Origin: Dermacentor variabilis
Taxonomy: Eukaryota; Arthropoda; Arachnida; Ixodida; Ixodidae
NCBI RefSeq assembly: GCF_050947875.1
Contig: NC_134577.1
Coordinates: 66,715,639-66,779,638 of the forward strand
Length of the DNA stretch: 64,000 bases
Direction: 5' to 3'
Shown here: positions 21,440-32,640 of the stretch, one piece after another
Layout of the letters: each line of letters starts with the position of its first letter
Numbering within the stretch: position 1 is the first letter of the stretch
The notes under the pieces: model-generated
Database searches by the model: none
Seen by the model: only the letters and a program-made list of their open reading frames with translations
What the model was told of the DNA's origin: nothing
Position numbers and translations under genes: made by a program

Positions 21440-24140
21440 TAATGGGCTTGTGCCAGAATTACTTCTGCAGTATCCTAAGTCATTAACTTAGAAAAGGCTA
21501 ATGTCTATATCTTTATTTATAAGTAGGGTTAACCGGCGCCAAAATGCATTGTTCACGCCGAGCAAGCTTGAAATGTCAAACTCCCAGGGGAAAATGACAA
21601 GCTCCATGTGAAGCGCCCAGGCTTTGAAAAACGGTTCGTTCAATCTAACAGTCTCGCACAATACCATTACTGAAATGAAGGGTTGTCGTACAGGAAAACG
21701 TTTCCGATATCTGACCAAGGTCACGACCGCAATCAATGAGCCCATACCCGAAACTGATGTTGATGTGTGCCATCGCGAACCTACTCGACACCCTGATAAT
21801 TCCACTTTTTTTTTTCAATTTCGTCGGCAAGGAAGGGGATACATTCATCATGCAAAGAAAGCAAGACTGACAAACAATGACATGGGAATAGCTGATAACA
21901 CTAACTTATGTAACTGAGCTCTTGTGTCCGACCTTGGAAGAAACCAATAGCTATCACAGCGAAGTACAAGCACACCCACAAATAAAAGTCTCTGTGCTCG
22001 AATAATGGGAAAATATTTGCTAGAAGGACAGGTGGCTCCATGTCTGTGCAGATTTCTTCGGAAGTTGATTTTGCTAAAATCAACTCTGCTGAGTAAATTG
22101 TAATGTCATAGAAAGGCACCATACACAAAATGGAACACCACACCCTTATTTCGCCTTTAACATTCGGTTTTCGCAAGAGTCATTTAGTTCCTCCTTGCCC
22201 TTCAATGTCAGTTCTGCTAAAAATATGGCGGATCATATTTCCCTCTTGTTAAGCGAATTTTACGTTTCGTCCGAACTTTATTATAATAACATAAACACGG
22301 TTTTGTAATGACAGCTGTATTCTACGTTTGGACGGTTACAAGCATATATCAATCGGCCCTAGAAACACGGACGTTACGTTGAAACAGGGAGCAGCTGTGA
22401 ATTGGTAACAGAATTGGTGCCAGAACTTGCGGTTATGAAATCCTAACAGTGAACGAGGGCCAAGATTTTATTTCTGTTCATTATCGAACGCCAAACGACA
22501 TTTTTTTCCCGCTTTCTTACATGTTGGGAAATGCTTCTGGATTACGTCTGCAGAAATGGCTTTCGCCTCTTTTATGGCGATGATTTTAACTTAAACATAT
22601 TACAGAAGGCTGCCATAAGTGAAGAATTTATAACAATGATTCATACAGCCGGTTTTGTGAATCTTATTAGCACACCTACACGCGATAAACTCAAAACATC
22701 GGCCTGTCTGGACCTGCCAATTACCAATATTGAGACTATACTGTGATCAACGTTGGTTCAATTTTGCCGCAGGATATTAGGGACAACTGTCCCATCGTTA
22801 TGTCATACATTGAAATAATATCAACTCTTCTCTAACTAGTCCAACTGTTGTGTAAAGCGTGTCTGATAAAGCCCTAGAATTATTCGGGAATGATATCGGT
22901 GCATACGATGACTGGCACTTGTTATACTACAAAAAGTTTTTAGAAGTTCTTTCTGAAATTTATCCAGCTGATTTTTCGTTGAAAGAGAAAGCTGTCGAAA
23001 AAGAACATGAATCACGTCAGCCCATCTCAAGAAAATTAGCATAGGACAGGACAGGATAGGACAGAAAAAAACTTTATTTGTCCAACAGTTATTGGCTGTT
23101 GGAATTATACACAAAACTATATTTCATCTCACATTTCAGCGTGCTAGGACGCGGGAGGCTTTATCCGCTTTTGAGGAAGGAGCAAGAGAAACGGAGAATT
23201 TTAAAAAAACACTAAGATAAATTACTATCAGCACATGTTTTCCGAGTGCGTAAGGGGGAAGCGCCCTAATACAGTCCGGAAATTGATCAATGACGTCACC
23301 CGAAAAGGTAACTTACTATAACCGCGACCTGCGTGGAACAGTGCTCGCTGAGAATTTTTTAACGACCGTTTTGCGAGCTTCAATGTGCCTAAGACAGCAC
23401 CTGCGTTCTGGAAACGTCTACGAGTGCTTGCTCTCAAGAGCTTCTCTCTCTAACCAACAGACTACACTAAAAGTTAAATAAAGTTCACAGACTTAAAAAA
23501 AACACAGCAAAGTTTCGAACGTAGACAACTTGCAGATTAGGGCAGTCAAAAATGTGTTGCGGTTCATATCCGCCATACTAAGCTACATTTTTAATTTAAT
23601 TTCTGTGTCTCGTGTTCTTTCCGGCTCCAAGAAGAGAACCACAATGAGGGTCGTATTTAAAGCTGGCGACAAGAACAATGCAGCCAGATATAGACATATT
23701 TGTGTTATCCCAGCTTTTTCTAAGGGTTTTCGTATATTTTTCGTATATAGATCATGATTTCGCAAAATATGCTTCAACCGAATCAGGGTTTGGATTCATA
23801 AAGGGTCGTTCTTCGTAATCAACTTTATTAAATATAAATAAGTAAAAACAAAAAATATTCAAAGCAATATTTTCAGTTCAGGCCTGTTTGATGATTTTAC
23901 TGAAGCTTTCGAGAGGCTGAACCCCAAGATATCACCTTACAAATTGTCACAATGCGGAATTCGTGGCAAGCCTCTTACTAGTGTTACTAGTGTTAATTAC
24001 TAGTGTTCTTCTTATTAACCGTAGACAGTCAGTTTTGCTGAAAAATATAGGATAAGGATTTTTACCACAGTTGCATGGAGTGCCTCAGGGAAGTATACTG
24101 GGCCCCCTGCCTTTCAAAGTCTACATAAATGAAATCATTC
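21440..24140 (+). pseudogene. Degraded CR1-like LINE: ORF1, endonuclease and RT remnants (unit 2)
   Basis: Reading across frames gives, in order: an ORF1 segment at 21624-21917 (GCRTGKRFRYLTKVTTAINE, DVDVCHREPT, FQFRRQGRGYIHH); the end of an APE-type endonuclease at 22560-22745 (DDFNLNILQ, FVNLISTPTR, ITNIETIL); a linker at 22859-23044 (KALELFGNDIGAYDDW, KKFLEVLSEIYPADF); and RT pieces from 23590 (HICVIPAFSKGF, SGFGFIKGRSS, then GVPQGSILGPLPF near 24074-24110). The RT then jumps directly into the 3' UTR, so its second half is deleted. It is the unbroken counterpart of the unit 1 copy. Confidence 0.72.
23041..23108 (-). mobile_element. Short retroelement 3' tail inserted only in unit 2
   Basis: Unit 2 carries about 68 extra bases absent from unit 1 (compare near 11130). 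On the minus strand they read ACAAATAAAGTTTTTTTCTG followed by a TCCTG/TCCTA short repeat, the look of a severely 5'-truncated LINE or SINE tail. No clean target duplication could be fixed by eye. Confidence 0.55.
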
Positions 24141-24672
24141 ACAATGATCCTTGTCGTTCCGTCATTACATTCTCATCGTATACATGTATGCTGCGATATC
24201 GCGTACGTTTACATAAACACGTGCCATATAGTACGTATTCCCACATTTTTCTACTCATAAGATTTGTGTGTGCGTGTGCTAAAATTAATAATGTATTGAT
24301 TATGTCTTCAATTTTATCTGCTTCTGTTTTTTATTTCATTCTAAGTATGCTGTTGCACTGTCGCTTAAGTGCACGTGAAAATATATAGTTGCTACATATT
24401 CCCGAATTTTTGTTGTTGTTCTCGCGGCAACTCGTCCTTGTTTGCTTTTTTTGTGCTAAAATGGAAGCTGTACTGTTTTATTTCATCTTTTCTCTACTCC
24501 ACATTGATCTATTGCCACCTCATAGTGATTGTATTCTTACCTGCGCTGTCACTTACTGCCTAGTATGGGATTATGAATCTAGTCAAGCACTTTATTGCGC
24601 TTTTTACTCGTAATTCCCCCCGGGAAGCTCTCTAAAAAATAAACTGATTTGAATTGAAATAAACTGAATTTA
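24141..24672 (+). repeat. CR1-like LINE 3' UTR (unit 2)
   Basis: This is homologous to 4340-4890 and 15780-16316 and ends in an AAATAAACTGATTTGAATTG-type tail. It closes the third CR1 remnant in the window. Confidence 0.68.
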
Positions 24673-24854
24673 GATGAGAAACGAACGAAAACAGGTACAA
24701 TGTAACAACTGCATTCTGAAGACAATGCCTTCCTCAGCGAGTTACCACCCCTTTTACGCATGGGATACGGCCATTCCTAACTTCTATAGCCTCTCTCACG
24801 GGCCGATCCCGGAGGTGGTGCCCTTTAAAAATGAGCACCGATCTCGAATTGAAT

Positions 24855-25081
24855 TATGGGGTTTTACGTGCCACAACCATTTTCTGGTTATGAGGCACGC
24901 CGTAGTGGGGCACTCCGGAAATTTTGACCACATGGGGTTCTTTAACGTGCACCTAAATCTAAGTGCACGGGTGTTTTCGCAATTCGCCCCCATCGAAATG
25001 CGGTCGCCGCGGCCGGGATTCGATCCCGCGACCTCGTGCTCAGCAGCCTAACACTACAGTCACTGAGCAACCACGGCAGGT
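24855..25081 (-). repeat. tRNA-derived SINE
   Basis: The minus strand starts with a tRNA-like head: an A-box-like TTGCTCAGTGACTG (about 25068-25055) and a B-box-like GGGATCGAATCCC (about 25026-25014). It is followed by a body with TGGGGGCGAA, a GTGCACTTAGATTTAGGTGC-like block and an end with CACGTAAAACCCCA. This matches, from memory, the tRNA-related SINE abundant in ixodid ticks (described as Ruka or a close relative). The cloverleaf is not intact, so it is not a tRNA gene. It is probably silent here. Confidence 0.82.
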
Positions 25082-28000
25082 CCGCCGATCTCGAAGGCAC
25101 AGCGGTCCGACGTTTCCTCTACTCCGCTCACGCGTGCATGGGGTGACGCGATAGAGTGTCGTGCCCAGTGACTCCGCCTTCAGCACGTGGCGGAGCAGTA
25201 CATCGTAGAGTTACCGTGTTTCTACTGCTACATCGCGCTCTACTGCATCTCTACTACATCGGGCTCGCGCCGGGGAAATTCCAGTACATCGGAGGAGCGG
25301 CAAGGAATAAGACTAGCGCCGAAAGGGACTTTCAAAAGAACAAAAGTGAACGTGCAATAGGTGCCAGACGACACTATATCATACTAAAAAAAAAAAATAC
25401 TCGAAAAGCGACTGACGCTCTAGTTGACGTCAATCGAACGGAATGTCGCTCCCGCGCAGATCTGACATTAAATTTTGCGGTTCACGCACACCATACTCAA
25501 CCCCAACTCACCAAGGAATGCATGATCTTTCATCAGCTTCAACAAGAGCTTGAATTTCCTTGAAACATTTCCTTAATCTTTAAGTGCAGGGTATTCTACG
25601 CAACCAAACAACACGTCTATAATTTATTCAAACGCACATCGAGCTAGGCCAACTGTTTCTTTTCTAGACTGCACAACCTTTTTAAAAAATGGCTCGCGTC
25701 AGGTAGCACATTTCTAGTCGTTGAGCTGGATTACTCGAAGAGGAGGGCATTAGTTGAGCGAAAAATAGAAACGCTTAATTGACTATTTAACGAAAACTTT
25801 ACTAATTAGGTTTTCAGTTGATTGCTGTACGGCTTATGTTGCAGTTTATGAACTGTAGTCGATGATTTCACAAGTCGTATTTATTTGGAACGAATTCTCC
25901 GGATGATACCAGTTTCGAGGTATTTATTCCCAAAGTGTGCGATGAAATACTTGGTGTTCAGGTAATATTCCTGCGGTTCAGGGAATAAAACGGCGTTTTG
26001 CTAAACAGTAAGAGGTTGAGCAGTGCATTTTCATCACATTAGACGGCGCGTATGTCGAAAACAGTGACATAATGAGAATTCGTTTAAGGTAAACATGTTT
26101 TGCACGCTAACCTGCTACAATTGGTATGTTGCAATATCTGCCATAAAACAATTAGGAAGGAGTTTAATTATAGAAATCAAGTAAATTAACGAATGAATTA
26201 TGCATTTCAATCTTCTTAAGCAATGCCCACGTCTTCAAGCAGTTCAGATCAAGGATTAGATTTTTTTAGAAAACTGTGTGGTCTAAAAAACACGTGGTAT
26301 ATATTGCTAGCCGCATGTCTACGTGAGAAATAACCGCGAGTTCAGCACCATAAATAATTAGATGATGATCAAACGTTAGGCTGGTAATTTCGTTTCTGGA
26401 AGGTACTCTCTCAGCTGGCAAAAAAAATAAACAGCAGCAAAAAGAAAAAGCACTTCAGTGATTCTTCAGAGACCAATATGGCATTATGATATGGTTTGGG
26501 GATTGGCTCTCATATCGCATTATTTCGCGGCGCATGCTTACTGACCATGATCTCAGCGGTAACCTGGTACTCTCGATTTGATCACAAGTTTACCATTGTG
26601 TCAAACATTGTTTAATTTTAACGCTTGAATTTTACCTAAGAGGTGGCGACAGAACAGCACCTTAAATACTATAATTCTACAGTATACAGGAGCTCATTTC
26701 TGTGCACCGTAAAAATAACGCCACGATTAACCTGCTCTATGTTCTACATTTCTACGTTCTATATGTTCTGGTTGAAGTTTACGAATGTCTCAAGTAAATA
26801 TTTTTTGAACTCGGTCACTGCATTGAAACAAGTTGTATTATTCGAAAACTATTCAACTCGAATTCGATTCTGTGTCATCCCTGTTCTATTCGTATACAGT
26901 TTCAAAAATTACCACTCGCACGTCTCTTAGTGAACTCTCATCAACGCACAATCCTCAGCGTTACATTATAAGTGATGCAAGTTGGCACAACGGTTGGTGT
27001 CTAACCAGGTTCCCTCATTACAGCAGTCCGATTCTCTCTCTGCCCGTTCGACCATGATACAAGAAGGCAGGAAAAACAGTTGAGCATGTTGCTTGCGCCG
27101 GCAGAACGCGCAAAAGATAACGCCGAGGAGCTCTAAAACCAAGAACTCGAAAATTCTGTCTTCTGAAGGACTGAAAACAGGCTTTCAACCCACGCATTTC
27201 TCTTGAGTGCGAGTAGAAGACATGTCGCGAGCGTCTGGCATGGTCTGGTTGAGCGCCTGTGTCGTGGCCACCTCTGTGTGTGTGGCGTACTATCGCGTCG
27301 GCTGAGGCCAAGTTGTTTTGGAAACGCGCTGTCGCCTGTGCCCTTGCGCTCTTAAAGTGCCAGAAATAATGCGCAGGAATGGGGTAATGCTTGAAAATCC
27401 GATGTTTTCTTCATAATTTATAGTACGGCTTGGAATGGGAGTCGGGTATTTTCGATGCCGTGTATGTAAAAGCGAATTGATTTTGTTTGTAATGTCACCC
27501 GTTCACCACTTTCGCACGTTTCCCCTCTACACGCATATTCTTGTAAAGCGTAAATACCGAAATGACCCGTTTGTAATTTACTTTCTTCGGCTGACGCCGT
27601 CCGGTGGAACTTCGTACGGGAACTACTGCGGCTCACCTGGTGCCACAACGGTGGAAGAACGCACAAAAAGCTCGGAACGAGCGTTTATATGGATCGAAAT
27701 AAATATTACCTCAATTACAAGGCGTATTGCGTGTACTTTGTGAAATTGCATGTGGCACAGATTCGATGGAGGCTTCTAAAGATCGTTCGCAATCAATTTA
27801 ATTAAATAAACGATTCCGCGCTAGAACCGCGCAAGATTGAGAAGCAGAAGGAAAAAGAGAGAGAGAGAGATAAGCCGAGTAGCGGAACTAAGCGGAACCA
27901 AGCGGAACCGGCGTAGCGCGCCAGCTAGCGTTCAAAAGGCGCGCGCCCGAAAAGGAAACCGAAAGAAGTTATTCTCACCCGCTTCGTGCGCTGCAGTCTA

Positions 28001-28609
28001 TCATGGGGGTGTCCTCTCTTGCTGAACGTCTTTCTCTACGGTCTTCAAAAGACGGCTTTTCAGGAGAGCAGCACCATGCTGCGTATAACCTCTTCTATAC
28101 ATTTCCATGATATCTTCACGCTGTTTAAGCGGGACTCGAGACATCGTTATAGGCTACAGAATCGCAGTTGACTGTTGTACATTGGTCTCTGTAGTGTCCT
28201 ACATAAATGGTTCTGAACGAGCTTAGCGTATCACGGACGGACAAAACGAATTCACACAAGCGACGGTTTACCCTTCATTCTTTTCATTTTTTAAGCTATT
28301 CGTCCGTCTTCATTGGGTCGAACTCCACCGCCCCACTTTTAAAGGTGCCACTGACAACTCGTCGGGTCGATTGATATAAAAGAGTCGGTTTAAAATACGA
28401 GCCACGATCTAAAGGTCCCGTCAGACGGTTGCACGAAGAAAAATAAAAGCATGAAACAAACAAAAAAGACTCGCTGCATATTCACTGCGACACATAATCG
28501 CTTTATATGGGCACTCGGTGACCAGTGAAATGTCATAAGCTGCCCTTTTCGACAAACGTAGGCGCGGTGCAAGCCGTTCAAGTGCCAACAGTCAGCGGAA
28601 GAGCGGCCT
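25082..28609. other. Long stretch without recognised genes
   Basis: I see no coding exon I can support. A rearranged copy of the ACACCCTGTATA-type dispersed repeat occupies about 25740-26310. The 27830-28030 part is rich in CpG and purine repeats and could be a promoter-proximal island, but nothing downstream identifies a gene. The remaining open frames are short, AT-biased or double-stranded accidents. Confidence 0.45.
25740..26310. repeat. Third, rearranged copy of the dispersed repeat at 5940 and 18480
   Basis: The 25800-25990 part is the reverse complement of the GGAAT...CTCGAAACTGGT...CTTGTGAA block seen in plus orientation at about 6000-6080 and 18530-18610. From about 26110 onward the sequence instead follows the plus orientation (TTGCAATAT, TTATGCATTTCAAT, TCTTC). 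The element therefore lies here as two opposed halves. Confidence 0.5.
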
Positions 28610-28610
28610 A

Positions 28611-28744
28611 CCGGTGGTTCTAGCTCGGTTAGAACCACCGGGAGACCGAAACCGGTTAGTAACTCGGTAACTCGGTAAACGGTAACTCTGTCAGAACCAC
28701 CGTGGTTCTAACCGAGTTAGAACAACGGTGGTTCTAACTCGGTT
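28611..28744. repeat. Cluster of perfect short inverted repeats
   Basis: Three hairpins built from one motif family (GGTTCTAACTCGG and its complement): stem CCGGTGGTTCT around a 9-base loop at 28611-28641; stem AGAACCAC with a 1-base loop at 28693-28709; and stem AACCGAGTTAGAAC with a 7-base loop at 28710-28744. Between them lie direct AACTCGGTAAC repeats. No gene context explains it. Confidence 0.75.
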
Positions 28745-31199
28745 TCGAGGCTAATTGCCACGCGTCCGCGTATTCCCGCTCATATTTGCTAACGACAGTA
28801 CGTAAGACTGCGCATTTAATAGGGATCCTTCGAAGCATGAAGATTTTTAGAGGCAGTTCAAATAAATTTTGCTATGCGGACTTTTTGATGCAAAAGCGTC
28901 AAATGACCTATTGAAAGGAAAATCCGGCGTCCGTAGCATATGGAGTCTGTAGCAGCGAAACGGCACCTAAAGCATGGAGAAAGACATTTCTTTCTCTATG
29001 TCTTAAGTCCCATTGGTTGCGACGTCATGTCACGAGACCGCCTCGACGGAACACAGCGGGGGAAAGGGGAGATCACCTGCCGCGTTAGCACACCAGGTGC
29101 TTTTAAACATAAAAGCTTCGTTTGTTTGTTTTTTGTTTGAAGATTTATCCTCAAGTCCAAAATTGAGTTGCCTGCCAATTTCGTTGACGCGTATCCATCT
29201 CCGAGCTACGACCATTTCAAAGGCGGCCGTCACCTGTGGCTCGTCGTTAATCTATTTTTTTTTCTAGAGTTCTTTCTTTTTTTCACCCTTGATGTACAGC
29301 TCATAAAGCCTGACTTAAAACTTAACATCATTTCTGACAGATGTCGGAGATGTCATCTTGGCACTGAATTCTACTCCCACAAAAAGACTGCAAGTGCATT
29401 TTGACCTTACGCCCACAAGCTCCACCACATACATACAGAGTTACTGCGGCGAGTGGAACAAAGCTATATATCATGCACGTCACGACTACGACTGGTTTAT
29501 TATGATTCACGAGTGTAGCTTCCAAGCAAGACAGAAGTTCAAAGCAAGATGGAAGCTTGAGATGTTAACAGTGCTCGAACAAGGAAAGTCGCCAGAACCA
29601 CCATTTCGGTAAAAGCGATTTGTATTATTCAGCGCAGGCGAGGCCCTCACAAGTCCTCTCGTCGAAACGTTAACTTCGGCGACGTTACTTATTCAACCAC
29701 AGTTGAGAAATGCACAATAGCAGCTTATTAGACAACTTGTTACGTGGTTTTCGAGCACTATTGGCAACTAACAGAATAGAATAGAGAAAAAAAGAAACAA
29801 GGAGAGACACACTGCACAAAGTAAGACGCGGAAATTGATGTTGTTTAGACGTGCTACGACCTAGAACTTGTAAGTTACGATGTACTACAATTAGACAAGT
29901 TGAAAACATCACTCCATCACGTTTCCCCACGACCACACCAAGTCAGCGTGCGAGTTAACCGCTTCTACGCAATAAAGCGTCTCCTTCAATTATGCACGTT
30001 CATTTGTCCACACAAATGCGTAGTCCATCTAAAACTAAGAAATAACGTTCTTACGTGTGCGTTCAGGAGGCCTCGAAGAGACGTTATGCCGAGGTGTTTC
30101 CGCAAGAGCCGTTCGGTCGCTTCGAGAGGCAGCATCCGCCAACCCAGACACTCGCGCTCCATGGCCACCCGGCACCCCGTCGCTTCGAAATGCAACCATA
30201 TTCCTTTCTCTGTGATGCAACTTTCGAAACGCCGCATGCAACGTCGCATGTCTCCACCAGCGCGCCGGCGGTATTCTGGGCGCTCGCATCGTTCTAAATG
30301 TCACCGCCGTTACGCACAGTCACGTTCGAGTTTCGGGTCAAGCGCGCTGCCGCTGATAGCAACAGCTCAGCCGGGGCTGTCGAGAAAAGGGTAAAAGCTA
30401 TAGGCACACTGAAGAAGTGCTCGATGCGTTTGACGGAAGAAAGAAAAGAAAAAGAAATGTACAGAAACGATTGACGATGACTGGTCAAACGTAAGCCAAT
30501 AGCCGAACGCTTCCAGAAAGATAACCGCTTGCCTCACGCGACGGTCGCTGTGTCCGTCTGCGAAACCAAGTGCCTTCGTTATCGCGTCTTTCGATCACTA
30601 TAGGCACTGGTTTAGTAACGTGCGCCGCTTCCCAGAAGAGGCGCGATTTTTATTGAAGGGTTGTTGCGCTTAGCGCGTATTATATTCAATTAGCGTCTTT
30701 GCTTCATGGCGTGATCCCTTAGTAATTAACAGAGGCGTTCACCAGTACATATGTAGCGGTAGTTATGTAAGCCGATTCTTCGTACGCTAGTTTTCTCCAT
30801 ATCGACGCGAGCGCCGGCGTGGAATCGTCCCGAATTGAGCCGGATGCGTGCAGTCTCGACTTTACAGCAAATGTTCCGCGACCCGGCTTGACCCATGCAG
30901 TCGGGACGATCAAATGTCCCGGATATTGCTTTTTCTTTAGTGGTAACAATAAATATACTAGATTTCCTTTTTATAACGCCTGACAGCACCGTTGACAGTA
31001 CCTCTATGCGTATTGGTAGCCGCGTGAGTCAGGCATCTATACCGCCCATATCTTGTAAATCGCGACACAGTAGGTCATATTGCATGTCCTGTCCTTTTTT
31101 TTTTTTTTCCCGTTCCTGCCGTCCATGTTAAGTTGTGCTGCCCAGCCTTACTTATGAATCCAAGTAAAAAAAAAAGAATGTGTACAACTTTGTCATATC
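28745..31199. other. Stretch without recognised genes
   Basis: Nothing identifiable as a gene or named element. A moderately GC-rich patch at about 30050-30390 is open in several frames on both strands (for example minus 30249-29986), which fits base composition better than coding. No splice-supported exon or domain was found. Confidence 0.45.
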
Positions 31200-31414
31200 G
31201 GTCATTCCAGCGATTATATCAAGGACGCGTCCAGGTGGGAGGCTGCACTTCGCAGCCCGGACCTGGATGAACAATTCTGGGCTGTCCAGCAGGCTCACGA
31301 CGTGGCCATGAGACTTGGCCTTCCGGTCCCGACGTGGGCGCGGCCCGCTTAGTGGTTAATTATTATTACTTGCAGGACCAAATAAAGTTTTCCGTCCATC
31401 CATCCATCCATCCA
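31200..31414 (+). pseudogene. LINE 3' end fragment
   Basis: The plus frame ending at the TAG 31350-31352 reads RWEAALRSPDLDEQFWAVQQ then AHDVAMRLGLPVPTWARPA, the typical C-terminus of the tick I-like LINE family related to LINE-A. It is followed by ACCAAATAAAGTTTTC and a (CCAT)n tail at 31394-31414. Only this 3' end is present. Confidence 0.72.
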
Positions 31415-32640
31415 GCGACTACAGGCAGCGCGACGGTACGCCAAAATGGCTGCCGAGACGGTGATAAGACGATCTCGCAAGTGTATGCACCTCGAGCAGC
31501 GAAGCACGTCAGGCGCTCTAGTTTCGCTGCAAACCATACTTTCTCTCTCGCTAAAGAGACGCAGAGGTGTGTAAATGAAGGCGAAGGAGGAAAGACGCTC
31601 ACTTGCGACTAAGTATATGTTTAGAGACAAACCACCAGGAACGTTATTGCGCATGCGCTGTCATCGAGAACTGTAAAAAAAAAATTTTACATTTTATATA
31701 TATCCCTGATGGCTGCCGCAGGATGCCACCATTTGCAACGTGGCCATTTTCGGCCGGCATCCATATGCTGTACACCAGGCACACTCTTTCTAAATCAAAT
31801 AACTCTTGACAACTTAGTTAAGTAGTGCACTAAAACTAAGGAGTTAATAACCTGTTAACAAAAAGGTAAGGAGTTCACTCTAACTAAAAGCTCTTGTCTT
31901 TAAATGACTTCAACATTGCAACAAGGAAAAGATTCCGGGTCAACGAAGGGTGAAGGGTGTGAAATACCATATAGGAATACCGTATTGTGCATTTATAATT
32001 ATTGAGGCAGAGGTAGTCACCTATAGGTACATAGTGAAAGACGTTATTGAATAAAAAATTAAGTAATAATTGGCGAAGTCTAGCCTAATTGGCCCATTTA
32101 CCGGCTTTGTATATAGTCCTGCTTAAAATCAGCATTTAGCGCTCAAACAGTTTTTTTCATTTCAACTCCACACCGGAATCCCAGGCTCCAATTCCATTCC
32201 GGGTGTCAGAAAATGTGAATGACTCCAGAATCATTCTGACTCCGCGGGGTTGCCATTTCGTAAAAGTCTGAGAGCATGCATGACTCGATAGCAATAGCAC
32301 TCGAGGCACGAGCAAACAACGGCGCGATGTCGCACTGTCGTGGTACGAATAGAGCATGTGCGTGGAAGTTTAGAACTTTGCAGAGCTGTGCACGAACCCC
32401 ATTTCTGAGACCGGGCTCGCTGCTTGCACGAAAAGCCCGGCTGAGCCCAACGTTGAAGAACAGCGAGTGCGACCAGACCCCCCCCCAGGCCTGACATTAA
32501 AAAAAGCTTGAGGCCCCTGCCGAGCCCGGCCCTACACTGCTAGGGCTTCGTTGCGGTGACGATATTTTTTTTCATAATTTATATGAAATTTTACTTACCA
32601 TGCCGCATTAAAAAAAGCTAATTAAACGTACGTGCTTACC
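31415..32640. other. Stretch without recognised genes
   Basis: No gene is supported. The 32160-32540 part contains repeated GGCTC/GACTCC-type blocks and open frames on both strands, without a domain I recognise. Confidence 0.4.

Noticed and set aside
25010..25080. tRNA gene on the minus strand
   Set aside because: A- and B-box-like segments are present, but the cloverleaf and anticodon arm are not intact and the body continues as a SINE.
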